Shown: positions 8,661-17,607, numbered from the stretch's first letter. The stretch: 57,571 bases of DNA from an uncultured Bacteroidia bacterium (GCA_902802535.1 CADCML010000008.1:1-57571); one strand, 5' to 3'. A program made the numbers and translations. The notes: generated by a model from the sequence alone, not told the origin.

Positions 8661-8898
8661 AAAATTTCCACCTTGACCAATCATTCAGGAGGCATCCAAG
8701 GCGGCATCAGCAACGGCAACGACATTGTTTTCCGTGTGGCTTTCAAGCCCATACCAAGCCTTGCCCGACCGCAGCAAACTGTGAATAGGGCAGGAGAGCC
8801 TATTGAAATCACCGTTGGTGGCCGTCATGATGTGTGCGCCTTGCCGCGGGCTGTGGTGCTCGTGGAGGCTTTGGCGGCAATGGTAACTCTGGATTTGG

Positions 8899-9672
8899 TT
8901 ATAGCTTCAATTCCTTTTCAATCGCTTCCCTTAACTCCGAAGGTTTGATGGTGCGGATTTCTCCGCTTGTCACCATGCTGATATTGCCGGTTTCTTCGGA
9001 AACGACGAGGGCGATGCAATCATTGACCTCGGTCACTCCAATGGCGGCGCGGTGACGCAGGCCATAGTGTCCGGGAATGTTGGTCTTTTGCGAAACGGGC
9101 AAGATGCATCGGGCTGCCGTGATGCGGTTGTGGCGAATAATCATGGCACCGTCGTGCAAAGGGCTGTTTTTGAAGAAGATATTCTCAATCAACGGGTGGG
9201 ATATGTCGGCGTTGACGGTGACACCTGTCGAAACGACATCATCCAAATTGTTGTTGCGCGTGAGCAGGATGAGCGCTCCCTGCTTGATGTCCGACATGTT
9301 GAGGCAGGCCTTGGTGATCGAGTCGATGTCCAAGTCCACATTACTCCTGACGCGCAAAAACTTGAACCTTTGGGCCAACTTGCCCTCTTGGGCTTGCGCT
9401 CCGATGGTGAAGAGGAAACGCCGTATCTCAGGTTGAAAAATGATGATGAGCGCAATGAAACCCACACTGACAAAGGCACCAAGGATGGCGGTCAACATTT
9501 CCATTTGCAGGGCCTTGACCAACTGCCAGATGAGGAAAATGGCCACGATGCCGATGAAGATGCTCATGGCGGAGGTGCCTTTCAGGAGGCGGTAAAGGCC
9601 ATAGAAAAGGCCCGCCACCAAAAGGATGTCGAGAATGTCGAAAACGCTGACTTGTATGAACAGGTCGATCAT
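8899..9672 (-). CDS. cdaA: Diadenylate cyclase (CdaA/DacA type), membrane-bound
   Basis: 257 residues. Three N-terminal transmembrane helices (about residues 9-80) precede a DisA_N diadenylate cyclase domain with the diagnostic DGA (SPLHDGAMII) and RHR (GLRHRAAIG) motifs, both intact. The enzyme makes c-di-AMP from two ATP; c-di-AMP controls osmotic and potassium homeostasis and wall integrity. It starts 3 bases after the folP stop, so the two form an operon. The folP-cdaA pairing is common in Bacteroidetes, whereas firmicute cdaA usually sits with cdaR-glmM. Its 3' end overlaps aroC on the opposite strand. Confidence 0.95.
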   Translation of the reverse strand: MIDLFIQVSVFDILDILLVAGLFYGLYRLLKGTSAMSIFIGIVAIFLIWQLVKALQMEMLTAILGAFVSVGFIALIIIFQPEIRRFLFTIGAQAQEGKLAQRFKFLRVRSNVDLDIDSITKACLNMSDIKQGALILLTRNNNLDDVVSTGVTVNADISHPLIENIFFKNSPLHDGAMIIRHNRITAARCILPVSQKTNIPGHYGLRHRAAIGVTEVNDCIALVVSEETGNISMVTSGEIRTIKPSELREAIEKELKL

Positions 9673-9675
9673 GAT

Positions 9676-10524
9676 TCAAATTTTGCCGGCAAAATTACAA
9701 AAAGTCCCCACCAATTCGATGGTTTGGCGTGCATTTTTCACATCGTGGACGCGCAGGATGTCGGCGCCGTTGAGCAATGCGAGGGTGTTGAGCACCGTTG
9801 TACCGTTCTCGGCAGTATCGGGTGTGGTGTGCAACACCTTGTTTATTAATGACTTCCTCGAAATGCCGATGAGGATGGGAAGGCCAGCATAACGGTAACG
9901 CTCCAAATCGCTGATTAACTGATAATTGGCCTCCAAACTTTTGCCAAAACCGATGCCCGGGTCAAGGATGATTTGTTGCTCGCCGAAGGCTGACAAAACT
10001 TGACATTGACGTTCAAAAAAGTCATAGACGGTTTGGTGGATGTCGCCGCCAAGGGTGTATTGGTGCATGGTTTCGGGCGTACCAACGCAGTGCATCATCA
10101 CGTAGGGAATGTGGTTTTGCCCGATATAGGGCAACATTTCCGCGTCAAACAACCCGCCCGAGATGTCGTTGATGATATCGGCACCCTCATCAACGCAAGC
10201 CGCCGCAACACTTTTTCGGAACGTGTCGATGGAAACCATGACCTCGGGAAATGCTTTTCTAATGGCTTTCAAGACGGGAATGACGCGCTCCAGCTCTTCG
10301 TTTTCCGTCGCAATGGGGTTGTTAGGGCGCGTGGAGCAACCACCAATATCAATGATGTCGGCACCATCGTTGAGCATCTGCTCGCAATGGTGTAAAGCAT
10401 TGTCCATCAAGTTGTAACGTCCACCATCGGAGAACGAGTCGGGCGTCACATTGAGGATGCCCATCACGGCGGGACGGTCGAAAATCACGGTGTTATTTTT
10501 CGTTTTGAGTCGAAACATGGCCAT
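9676..10524 (-). CDS. folP: Dihydropteroate synthase
   Basis: 282 residues. Diagnostic blocks are GILNVTPDSFSDGG near residue 22 (pterin/phosphate site), GADIIDIGGCSTRPN (substrate loop 2), SIDTFR, DPGIGFGKS and IGISRKS. It condenses p-aminobenzoate with hydroxymethyl-dihydropterin diphosphate in folate synthesis and is the sulfonamide target. It is first in the folP-cdaA operon, with a -7 element at 10541-10548. An alternative start two codons downstream (MFRLK) is equally plausible. Confidence 0.95.
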   Translation of the reverse strand: MAMFRLKTKNNTVIFDRPAVMGILNVTPDSFSDGGRYNLMDNALHHCEQMLNDGADIIDIGGCSTRPNNPIATENEELERVIPVLKAIRKAFPEVMVSIDTFRKSVAAACVDEGADIINDISGGLFDAEMLPYIGQNHIPYVMMHCVGTPETMHQYTLGGDIHQTVYDFFERQCQVLSAFGEQQIILDPGIGFGKSLEANYQLISDLERYRYAGLPILIGISRKSLINKVLHTTPDTAENGTTVLNTLALLNGADILRVHDVKNARQTIELVGTFCNFAGKI

Positions 10525-10540
10525 TGGATTTTAATTGCCG

Positions 10541-10548
10541 CAAAATTA
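10541..10548 (-). promoter_or_regulatory. -7 element for folP-cdaA
   Basis: Reads TAATTTTG on the minus strand, 16 bases before the folP start. Confidence 0.55.
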
Positions 10549-10576
10549 TGGTTTTTTCTTGTTCCATCACGTCAAA

Positions 10577-12784
10577 TCACAATTTCCAAATCGCCTCCAC
10601 CTTCAAATCGGTCTTGTGGTTTGCTTTAATCAGCGTCAAATCGCTGCCGATTTCGTCTTGGTCGGAGTAGATGGTGCGACCAATGCGGGCGTAAAGGGTC
10701 AAGGCATTGAACAGCTTCACTTTGCCCAACAGGTAGATTCTCATGCCTTTGCCGTAAAGGGCGGGCACGCTGAACGAATACAGCACATCGCTTTCGTAGG
10801 CATAAATGCGGGTGTTGTAGTCCTTTGCATCGAAAAGAGCATAGCGAAAACTGAGGCTAAAGGGCTTGTTTTCAGGCTTGTAGGCAATATCCTGACAGAG
10901 GAAATAGCCATTTTCATTGGTGCCGTCTTCATTATGGTAATGAGCATACTCGGCCTTGTTGCTAAAACTCAGACCATTGCGAAAGGCATAATTGATGTTG
11001 AAGCGCACGGCGTTTTTGGTGTAGAAAATGGGGTAGTGGGTAAACGTCATGTCGTCGGTGGAGTTCTTCATCTTGGTCTTGGAGCGGAATTGCAGGTAGG
11101 CGTTGACCCGCTTGTTGAAACTGTGGCTGACACGCAGGTAATAGTCGTGACCATGGCTCGACGCGTTGACTTGTGAAGTGAGCCAGGTGTACTGGAATTG
11201 GTCGGCGTATGCGAGAATGTGCCAATATGCGGCGGGAACGACTTCCACACCGAGATAGATGCCGCGTTGTCCTTGGTTGCGGCTGCCTTCGCAAAAAGCG
11301 TTGGAAAACAGGTTTTGGTATGCCTTGCCGTAGTCGCGGTACATAATGGTAAAGTTCAGGTAACCAGCAGGTTTGACGGTTAGGCCGATTAAACCTGCAA
11401 AATGGTTGAGGGCCGTTGAGCCTGTCGAAACGCCCGTCTGTGGTTGTGTCGGCCCTTCGACAAGCTCAGGGACCTTAGCATCATGATTGATGCTCATCGA
11501 AGCCTCACCAAAAACAGCAAATTTCCCCTTAACATACTTGAAATCAATCCCTTGATTGGTCAGTTTTTGCCCTTGGAAATAATACTGGTTATAGTTGGTG
11601 GGCCTGAGTTGCAAAGGTGCGCTGAGCCAAGTGTGGTGCGCCGTGTAACCGACCTCGAAATGAGCGACGGCAAAAGCAAGATGTCCGCCCACAACCTGTT
11701 GCCGAATGGCATGACGGTCTTGCAGCTCGCCAATAGTGCGATGATAACCCGTTTCTAACAGACTGCTGACGAGTTCGACCTCGTCCAAACTATCGGCTAA
11801 GCTGACGTTGGCGTCAATCCTGCGGTTGGAATAGAACACGGTGCCGCTGAAAGGTCCTTTGCCGAGGGTGACCGCCGCGCCTCTCATGAACGCATACTCG
11901 GTAGCCGAGCCTTTGGGCGTAATGCCGCGACCTTGCTTCATCACACTGCTGCCCACTCCGGCTTTGCCAAAACTCAATCCCGACCATAGCGTGAGCCCTT
12001 GGCCAAACGAAAGCTGATAGTCGCCGAGAGCAGCTGCTTTCACTACACCTAAGTCCTTGGCATAGAGATGAAAACCAAAGAAATCGAAGCCTCTGCGGTA
12101 GTTTTTACCTAACAAACGCTGAATCGTATCGCTGACATGGTCGGTGAAAAACATCTCACCAGCGTCTTTCTCCAACGTGAAGCCTGCCCTGATCCGGTTC
12201 CTATAATTATAGGTGTATTTGAATTGGTATTTCTGCGGACTGCCGAGGTAGCGCGAGTTGGGCTTGGCCAACAATGCCGAGTCACTGATGTCATCGTAAC
12301 CTTGCTGATGCTCAAGGATTTGTTCATAACGGCCGACGATTTGGTGTTTGCCATAACGCGCCATTTTTTTGAAGGTCAGTCGGTCTTTGTCCTGGTTTCG
12401 GCTTATGCAAACGACTGGACGAATGATGGCAACCGTCTGTTCGTCAAAACCATCCACCATTTCCAGCTCGTCGAGGAAAAGGAAATCACCGTAATGGCGG
12501 CGATATTGCTGCAACGCCTCGTACTGGAACACATTGATGAGCCGCAACTCAAGCAATTGTTTCACCTCGTCGCTGTTGAGGTTGACAGGATTCTCACTGA
12601 AAAAAATGTAGTTCTCCAAAAGTTCCTCGTAATCAATATCTTCGTCGCTGTCTTCGGCCATGCGTTCGATTTGTTCGATGAGCAACTCGTTTAAAGCCTC
12701 GGTGCTGAGTGTGTCGATGGCAATTTGCGCCTTCGCAAACGAAACTGCAAACATGGATAATATGATGAAAACCAGCCGTTTCAT
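10577..12784 (-). CDS. Helix-hairpin-helix protein with outer-membrane barrel-like region
   Basis: 735 residues with a signal peptide (MKRLVFIILSMFAVSFAKAQ). Residues about 60-130 contain ComEA-like helix-hairpin-helix repeats (NLNSDEVKQLLELRLINVFQYEAL.. and FLFLDELEMVDGFDEQTVAII). The remaining 600 residues are strand-rich with aromatic girdles, as in an outer-membrane barrel (YQFKYTYNYRNRIRAGFTLEKD). This HhH-plus-barrel architecture is recurrent in Bacteroidetes, but its role is unknown. An in-frame palindromic element (11415-11474) inserts residues reading VPELVEG near residue 440. It starts one base after the stop of the upstream barrel gene, so they are co-transcribed. Confidence 0.75.
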   Translation of the reverse strand: MKRLVFIILSMFAVSFAKAQIAIDTLSTEALNELLIEQIERMAEDSDEDIDYEELLENYIFFSENPVNLNSDEVKQLLELRLINVFQYEALQQYRRHYGDFLFLDELEMVDGFDEQTVAIIRPVVCISRNQDKDRLTFKKMARYGKHQIVGRYEQILEHQQGYDDISDSALLAKPNSRYLGSPQKYQFKYTYNYRNRIRAGFTLEKDAGEMFFTDHVSDTIQRLLGKNYRRGFDFFGFHLYAKDLGVVKAAALGDYQLSFGQGLTLWSGLSFGKAGVGSSVMKQGRGITPKGSATEYAFMRGAAVTLGKGPFSGTVFYSNRRIDANVSLADSLDEVELVSSLLETGYHRTIGELQDRHAIRQQVVGGHLAFAVAHFEVGYTAHHTWLSAPLQLRPTNYNQYYFQGQKLTNQGIDFKYVKGKFAVFGEASMSINHDAKVPELVEGPTQPQTGVSTGSTALNHFAGLIGLTVKPAGYLNFTIMYRDYGKAYQNLFSNAFCEGSRNQGQRGIYLGVEVVPAAYWHILAYADQFQYTWLTSQVNASSHGHDYYLRVSHSFNKRVNAYLQFRSKTKMKNSTDDMTFTHYPIFYTKNAVRFNINYAFRNGLSFSNKAEYAHYHNEDGTNENGYFLCQDIAYKPENKPFSLSFRYALFDAKDYNTRIYAYESDVLYSFSVPALYGKGMRIYLLGKVKLFNALTLYARIGRTIYSDQDEIGSDLTLIKANHKTDLKVEAIWKL
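11415..11474. repeat. VPELVEG-type palindromic repeat inserted in a coding region
   Basis: The inverted arms are GAGCCTGTCGAA (11418-11429) and TTCGACAAGCTC (11456-11467), separated by about 26 bp. On the coding (minus) strand the second arm reads as KVPELVEGP. This is the dispersed CCTTCGACAAGCTCAGG-type repeat I recall from many bacterial genomes, usually intergenic. Confidence 0.7.
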
Positions 12785-12785
12785 G

Positions 12786-13610
12786 TCACTTTCCGAAACT
12801 CAAAACCATACCTATTTGGACGGATGCACCCAAATCGTTGTGCAACTGCGCCGCCACATCGACTTGAACAAAACGGATGGCATAGCCAAGGCCGAAACTC
12901 AGGATGCCAGGGTTGGTTTGCACGCCAGCGCGAATGTAAAGACTCCTGACGACCTCGTATTCCAACCCGCCACGAAGACTGACCCCTTCGCGTTCCGTAT
13001 TCTTCTCAATCTCGCATTGACCAATGAAATCCTTGGTGAACTTGTAGGCCGCACCAAAACGCATTACGATGGGCAACTTCTCATGGTTGAGCGTTTGGTC
13101 CAACTTGAAGCTGACAGGATTGAAAACATAAGCTCCAAGTGTCAGTCGGTCAGTGACTTGCGATTGCAGCCCAAGTTCAAATGTGACGGCACGGTAGCTA
13201 CCATAATCGTTGCCGATTTTGAGCAGGAAATAATCAAGTTGAAGCCCGATTTGCAGGTAACGCCCAAAGTCTTTGGCATAGGCAAGGCCAAACTTGTTCT
13301 CATTGTATTTCGACGAGCCGAACTGATTGAAACTCAGTCCCAAGCAGCCGAATTTAGTAGGCAAGGCGAATGCTCCGCACTTGTAGGCCGTTTCAGGCAG
13401 GAACCAACGGTTCTCGTAATAGAGACCAATGCTGATTTTCTCTAAGTTCGCCATGCCTGCGGGGTTGTTTTGCAAAGCCCAAAGTCCTTGTGAGGCCACC
13501 GACGACCCACCCATGGCAGCGGCACGGCCACCAAGAGGATGTATGATATCGTATGCAAAAAGCATTGACGACGAAAGCATTAGCGATATAAGGAGTAGAA
13601 ACTTTTTCAT
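12786..13610 (-). CDS. PorV/PorQ-like outer-membrane barrel protein
   Basis: 274 residues. After a signal peptide (MKKFLLLISLMLSSSMLFAY), the mature start contains GGRAAAMGGSSVASQGLWALQNNPAGMANLE. That is the signature at the N-terminus of the UPF0164/PorV-PorQ/FadL-like barrels, in which the NPA motif forms part of the plug. The rest is strand-rich. PorV and PorQ act in type IX secretion, and a T9SS cargo (the M6 protease) exists in this window, but this copy may be a paralogue with another job. It is first in an operon with the HhH-barrel gene. Confidence 0.7.
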   Translation of the reverse strand: MKKFLLLISLMLSSSMLFAYDIIHPLGGRAAAMGGSSVASQGLWALQNNPAGMANLEKISIGLYYENRWFLPETAYKCGAFALPTKFGCLGLSFNQFGSSKYNENKFGLAYAKDFGRYLQIGLQLDYFLLKIGNDYGSYRAVTFELGLQSQVTDRLTLGAYVFNPVSFKLDQTLNHEKLPIVMRFGAAYKFTKDFIGQCEIEKNTEREGVSLRGGLEYEVVRSLYIRAGVQTNPGILSFGLGYAIRFVQVDVAAQLHNDLGASVQIGMVLSFGK

Positions 13611-13630
13611 TTAATTTGGCTTTTAGGGCA

Positions 13631-13638
13631 CAAATATA
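13631..13638 (-). promoter_or_regulatory. -7 element for the PorV/PorQ-like operon
   Basis: Reads TATATTTG on the minus strand, 20 bases before the start at 13610. Confidence 0.5.
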
Positions 13639-13690
13639 AGGCTGATTTCCCAAAAATCAAAATAATCGCTCCAAAAACGAAAGATTTAGT

Positions 13691-13698
13691 ATCTTCGC
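13691..13698 (+). promoter_or_regulatory. Probable -7 element for the DUF456-transketolase operon
   Basis: TATCTTCG (one mismatch to TAnnTTTG) 18 bases before the ATG at 13717. Confidence 0.35.
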
Positions 13699-13716
13699 AG
13701 TCCAAAACAGTGGGTT

Positions 13717-14217
13717 ATGATGTATGTCCTTATCGTTGCAGCCATCCTCCTGTCCCTCATTGGAATAGTGGGTGCCGTAGTTCCTGGTATAGCGGGAACG
13801 CCATTCAGTTTCTTGGCTTTATTAGCCATGTCGTTTGTCGATGGCATCGACTATTCTGCTCGTTTTCTGCTGATTATGGGTCTCATCGGAGCGGTGGTTT
13901 TTGCAGTGGATTATGTGGTTCCTATATGGGGAACGAAAAAACTCGGCGGCACCAAAGCGGGTGTCCGTGGCAGCACGATAGGGCTTTTCCTCGGCCTTTT
14001 CATCACTTTTGTCTTTCCCATCGGGTTTATCGCCGTTTTGTTGGGACCGTTCATCGGTGCCTACATCGGTGAAAAATCAGCCGGAACAGCCGACCATCTG
14101 GCATGGAAGTCAGCCTTGGGCTCCTTCGTCGGCTTTTTGTTGGGGACGGGAATCAAAATAGTGTATGCTTGTGTATGTATTTACTTCATTGTTAGAGATT
14201 TAATTTATTTAATATGA
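13717..14217 (+). CDS. DUF456 integral membrane protein
   Basis: 166 residues, almost entirely hydrophobic with four to five transmembrane helices and glycine-rich turns. The segment DYVVPIWGTKKLGGTKAGVRGSTIGLFLGLF is typical of DUF456 proteins. Their function is unknown. It leads an operon: its stop overlaps the start codon of the transketolase N-subunit (ATGA at 14214). Confidence 0.85.
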   Translation: MMYVLIVAAILLSLIGIVGAVVPGIAGTPFSFLALLAMSFVDGIDYSARFLLIMGLIGAVVFAVDYVVPIWGTKKLGGTKAGVRGSTIGLFLGLFITFVFPIGFIAVLLGPFIGAYIGEKSAGTADHLAWKSALGSFVGFLLGTGIKIVYACVCIYFIVRDLIYLI

Positions 14218-15032
14218 ATCAATTGGAAGAAAAGGCGCGGCATATCCGCGAGTTGATACTGACCGCCTTGGCGGAGGCTGGCTCGGGACATACAGGCGGC
14301 TCCTTAGACTTGGTGGACATTTTCACAGTATTGTATTTCAACCATTTGCGCCATGACCCAAAACGTCCCGATTGGGAAGACCGTGACAAAGTGGTGCTTT
14401 CCATCGGGCATACGGCACCTGTGTTGTATGCGACTTTAGCAGTGGCAGGTTATTTCCCAGAAGAGGAAATGCTGACCTTGCGCAAGTTGGGCAGCCGACT
14501 GCAAGGCCATCCAAGTTATGAGTTTCGTTTGCCAGGGTTGGAGACTTGCTCAGGCAGTTTGGGACAAGGTCTCGGCGTAGCTTTGGGTATGGCTATGGCG
14601 GCCAAAATGGATGGCAAGCCGAACCGCGTATTTTGCATCATGGGAGATGGTGAGCAACAGGAGGGAAGCGTATGGGAATCGGCCATGGCGGCGGCTCATC
14701 ACAATGTGGACAACCTTTGCGCCATCATCGACCGCAATCGCCTGCAAATCGATGGCGGCACGGAGAAAGTGATGGCTATCGACCCGCTGAAAGACAAATG
14801 GACGGCTTTCGGTTGGCATACGATTGAGATTGATGGTCACGACATGAGCCAAATCAAAATGGCCTTGGAAATGGCTGACAAAGAACAAGGTAGACCAACG
14901 GTCATCATCGCCGATACTGTGATGGGCAAGGGCGTTCCGTCAATAGAAAACAACAACCAATGGCATGGCAAGGTACCTTCAAAAGAACAACTGAAAGACT
15001 TTTTGTATGAATTACATCAACAAAGGAAATAA
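14214..15032 (+). CDS. Transketolase, N-terminal (thiamine-diphosphate) subunit
   Basis: 272 residues corresponding to the N-terminal third of a full transketolase. It contains AGSGHTGGSLDLVDIFTVLYF, the ThDP/Mg motif starting GDGEQQEGS and ending in NLCAIIDRN, and TVMGKGVPSIENNNQWHGK. With the next gene it forms a split transketolase that moves two-carbon ketol units in the pentose phosphate pathway. Its end overlaps the C-subunit start by 26 bp, which points to coupled translation and a heteromeric enzyme. Confidence 0.93.
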   Translation: MNQLEEKARHIRELILTALAEAGSGHTGGSLDLVDIFTVLYFNHLRHDPKRPDWEDRDKVVLSIGHTAPVLYATLAVAGYFPEEEMLTLRKLGSRLQGHPSYEFRLPGLETCSGSLGQGLGVALGMAMAAKMDGKPNRVFCIMGDGEQQEGSVWESAMAAAHHNVDNLCAIIDRNRLQIDGGTEKVMAIDPLKDKWTAFGWHTIEIDGHDMSQIKMALEMADKEQGRPTVIIADTVMGKGVPSIENNNQWHGKVPSKEQLKDFLYELHQQRK

Positions 15033-15954
15033 ACCCACAAAAACAGGCTTTGGCGAGGGCGTTCTCGCTGCGGCTCAACAGGATAACAAAGTGGTCGGTT
15101 TGGGTGCCGACATCACCAATTCGGTGGGGATGAACCTCTTTGCGGAGGCTTTTCCCGATAGGTTCTTCTCCATGGGTATTGCCGAGCAGGATGCCGTGGC
15201 GACGGCTGCAGGACTGGCCTTGAGCGGAAAAACACCTGTGTTCAGCACATACGGCGTTTTTGCGGCGCATCGTGCCAACGATCAAATCCGTATCTCGGTG
15301 TGTTACAACAATGTGCATGTCGTCATCGGAGGTGCCCATGCGGGTGTTTCAGTTGGCCCTGACGGAGCCACGCATCAGGCGTTGGAAGACATTGCCGCCA
15401 TGCGCGTGTTGCCCAACATGACAGTCATTTCGCCCTGTGATGCCACGCAGGCCAAAATCGCCACGGAGAAAGCCATTTTGGAAGGTAAGGGGCCAGTTTA
15501 TCTCCGATTTGGGCGAGAGCCCGTGCCGGATTTCACCGATGAAAATCAGGACTTTGAAATAGGGAAGGCCCAACTGATGCGTGAGGGTGCTGATATTACC
15601 CTTGTCGCCACAGGTCACGAAGTGTGGGAGGCTTGGGAAGCAGCCAAGGCACTCGAAAGAAGAGGTATTTCGGCTCGCGTCATCAACATACACACTATCA
15701 AGCCGTTGGATGGCGACATTCTTGTCAAGGCTGCCGAAGATACCCGACTGATTTTCACTATCGAAGAACATCAAATCGCTGGCGGTTTGGGAGGTGCGGT
15801 GGCGGAGTTTTTGGCCGAGAACCATCCTATTCGCGTGATTCGCATCGGCATGAATGACCGCTTTGGCGAGTCAGGGCAAGCCGCCGCATTGATGCACAAA
15901 TTTGGCCTCGATGCTGAAGGAATTACCAATCGTATCCTTAAGGAATGGAAATGA
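15007..15954 (+). CDS. Transketolase, C-terminal (pyrimidine-binding) subunit
   Basis: 315 residues, covering the pyrimidine-binding and C-terminal domains of a transketolase or DXS-like enzyme. SMGIAEQDAVATAAGLAL carries the catalytic Glu that activates ThDP. GGAHAGVSVGPDGATHQALEDIA and HTIKPLDGDIL are also typical. It overlaps the N-subunit gene and ends just before a strong bidirectional terminator. Confidence 0.93.
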   Translation: MNYINKGNKPTKTGFGEGVLAAAQQDNKVVGLGADITNSVGMNLFAEAFPDRFFSMGIAEQDAVATAAGLALSGKTPVFSTYGVFAAHRANDQIRISVCYNNVHVVIGGAHAGVSVGPDGATHQALEDIAAMRVLPNMTVISPCDATQAKIATEKAILEGKGPVYLRFGREPVPDFTDENQDFEIGKAQLMREGADITLVATGHEVWEAWEAAKALERRGISARVINIHTIKPLDGDILVKAAEDTRLIFTIEEHQIAGGLGGAVAEFLAENHPIRVIRIGMNDRFGESGQAAALMHKFGLDAEGITNRILKEWK

Positions 15955-15980
15955 AAAAGGTGCTTTTCAGCACCTTTTTT
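15954..15980. terminator. Bidirectional intrinsic terminator
   Basis: AAAAAGGTGC (15954-15963) and GCACCTTTTT (15970-15979) form a 10-bp perfect stem with a 6-base loop and T/A tracts on both sides. It serves the transketolase operon and the convergent DUF4301 gene. Confidence 0.85.
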
Positions 15981-15983
15981 CAT

Positions 15984-17495
15984 TCAACAATGCATCGGCT
16001 TTAGTAAGTCATTCACCGTCTTCACTGGGTTGAAGGTCTCAATGGGCACTTCCACGAAGATGGTGATCCAGTCGGCCATGGCACCGTTCCATAGGCCAGG
16101 CAACTCCAGAGCCTTCAGCTCGCGGCCGTCCTTCGACTTGTTGGAGATGAAGCCTGTATTGGCATCCACATAGTCCGTCAGGTTGAAAGCCTCGCCCTTG
16201 TAGTTCCAGCAGCCGCATACTAAATCGACGGGATTGAAGTGGGTTGAGCCTTGGAAAATGGCTTCCTGTTGCGGGTTCTTGTGGTCGATTTGCGAGGATT
16301 CGATGATTTGCAGCGACACCTCATCGTCCATGTTCTTCACCCAGAAGGGACCGCCGCCTGGTTCGCCTTCGTTCTTCACCATACCGCAAATGCGCATGGG
16401 TCGGTTGAGCTTATTATACAGGTAGTCAATCTTTTCGATGTCGTTGTAGCCGTTCACGAAGTCGGGAATGTCAATCATCAGGTCTTCTTTGGCGAAGCGG
16501 ATGGCCTCTTCGAGCTCTTCGCTGCTGACCGCGCCTTGGTCGAGCATTTCGAGATAATCGAAAGTGCGTTGCTGCAAGTGGAGCAGGAGCCCCGCCAACA
16601 CCTTTTTATATATAATGGTCGTTTCGGCCTTGGTTTCAGGCACGATGTTGTCGATGTTCTTGATGAAAACGATTTCCTCGCCGAGGTCATTCAGGTTCTC
16701 GATGAGCGCACCGTGGCCGCCCGGACGGAACAAAATCTTACCGTTGGCCTCGCGGAACAGTTCGCCGTTGGCATCAATGGCCACCGTGTCGGTGGAAGGC
16801 TTTTGGCAGGAATAGGTGATGTCGTAACGCACGCCGTATTTCTTTTCGTAGCTGTCTTTCAACGCGCCGACAGTCTTCTTGAAAGGCTCTTCATGCTCCG
16901 GCGACACGGTGAAATGAAGCTTTGCAACACCTTCGTTGTCAGTGGCATAACGGGCAGCTTCCACCAGATGCTCCTCCAAGGCCAAACGGTTGAATCCATC
17001 ATAGTGATGGAATTTCAGCAGAGCTTTGGGCAGCTTGCCGTAGTTCAGGCCATCGTCCAAGAGCAAGGCTTTCACCACGTCCACTTTGCGGCCTTGTTGC
17101 AGCATGGTGTCAATATCAAGGCCGTAAAGGCGTTTGACAGCGGCGTTGAGGTCGTCGAAGAAGGCGAAGCTGTGGATGTGTGCGAAGAAAATGTCCGTGA
17201 ACTTGGTCTCTTCATCAGTCTCTACAAAGGCAAACAAATCCTTGAACATGCGCGAAGCCGCACCCGATGCTGGAACGAATTTCGTGAACTGGTAGAACTC
17301 CTTGTCGGCATCGAATACCGCCGTCATCATGTTCACGGTTTCCTCGTCAAGGCGCAGGATACCGTCTGAAATCGTGGCCGGACGCATCAATTGGACATAT
17401 TGTGTGCCTCTTTTGAGTTGTGCAATTTGCTGTATTACTTGATTTTCGGTAATATTCCTTTCCGAAAGTTGTTGAAGGTCATTTTGTGTAAACAT
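15984..17495 (-). CDS. DUF4301 protein (nucleotidyltransferase-like fold)
   Basis: 503 residues from the start at 17495 (MFTQNDLQQLSERNIT). KFVPASGAASRMFK near residue 70 resembles the pyrophosphorylase phosphate-binding loop, and FRPGGHGALIENLNDLG is another conserved block. MRICGMVKNEGEPGGGPFWV and CGCWNYKGEAFNL also match what I recall of DUF4301, a Bacteroidetes family of unknown activity that looks like a sugar-nucleotide transferase. I rejected the upstream start at 17573 because a -7 element lies between the two ATGs. Confidence 0.85.
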   Translation of the reverse strand: MFTQNDLQQLSERNITENQVIQQIAQLKRGTQYVQLMRPATISDGILRLDEETVNMMTAVFDADKEFYQFTKFVPASGAASRMFKDLFAFVETDEETKFTDIFFAHIHSFAFFDDLNAAVKRLYGLDIDTMLQQGRKVDVVKALLLDDGLNYGKLPKALLKFHHYDGFNRLALEEHLVEAARYATDNEGVAKLHFTVSPEHEEPFKKTVGALKDSYEKKYGVRYDITYSCQKPSTDTVAIDANGELFREANGKILFRPGGHGALIENLNDLGEEIVFIKNIDNIVPETKAETTIIYKKVLAGLLLHLQQRTFDYLEMLDQGAVSSEELEEAIRFAKEDLMIDIPDFVNGYNDIEKIDYLYNKLNRPMRICGMVKNEGEPGGGPFWVKNMDDEVSLQIIESSQIDHKNPQQEAIFQGSTHFNPVDLVCGCWNYKGEAFNLTDYVDANTGFISNKSKDGRELKALELPGLWNGAMADWITIFVEVPIETFNPVKTVNDLLKPMHC

Positions 17496-17519
17496 GGCGT
17501 TAGGTTTTTTTATACGCTT

Positions 17520-17527
17520 CAAAAATA
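17520..17527 (-). promoter_or_regulatory. -7 element for the DUF4301 gene
   Basis: Reads TATTTTTG on the minus strand, 24 bases upstream of the start at 17495. Confidence 0.5.
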
Positions 17528-17578
17528 GGAAATTAAGTAATGCAAAGAAAAAAAACTTGAAAATTTTTCTCAAAGTGG

Positions 17579-17607
17579 TTGGCGCATTGAAAAAAGTTGT
17601 ATTTTTG
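17579..17607 (+). promoter_or_regulatory. Promoter of the tRNA-Leu pair
   Basis: TTGG at 17579-17582 and TATTTTTG at 17600-17607, spaced 17 bp, match both Bacteroidetes elements. They lie 60 bases before the first tRNA. Confidence 0.65.

Larger units (their letters stand above)
7837..8948 (+). pseudogene. aroC: Chorismate synthase, frameshifted by a 41-bp tandem duplication
   Basis: Chorismate synthase converts EPSP to chorismate using reduced FMN, the last step of the shikimate pathway. The N-terminal frame ([36 protein letters not shown]) is intact to about residue 160. A perfect 41-bp tandem repeat (8278-8359) then shifts the frame and stops it at 8388. Removing one copy restores a continuous 356-residue protein, close to the family's usual length, through [34 protein letters not shown] and GGRHDVCALPRAV. 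A second oddity is an extra in-frame stretch of about 25 residues at 8579-8660 that coincides with a palindromic element. The 3' end overlaps convergent cdaA by 50 bp. The cause is either a real null or reversible mutation, or an assembly error. Confidence 0.93.

Noticed and set aside
16251-17369. 372-codon plus-strand frame opposite DUF4301
   Set aside because: Antisense shadow of a conserved gene.
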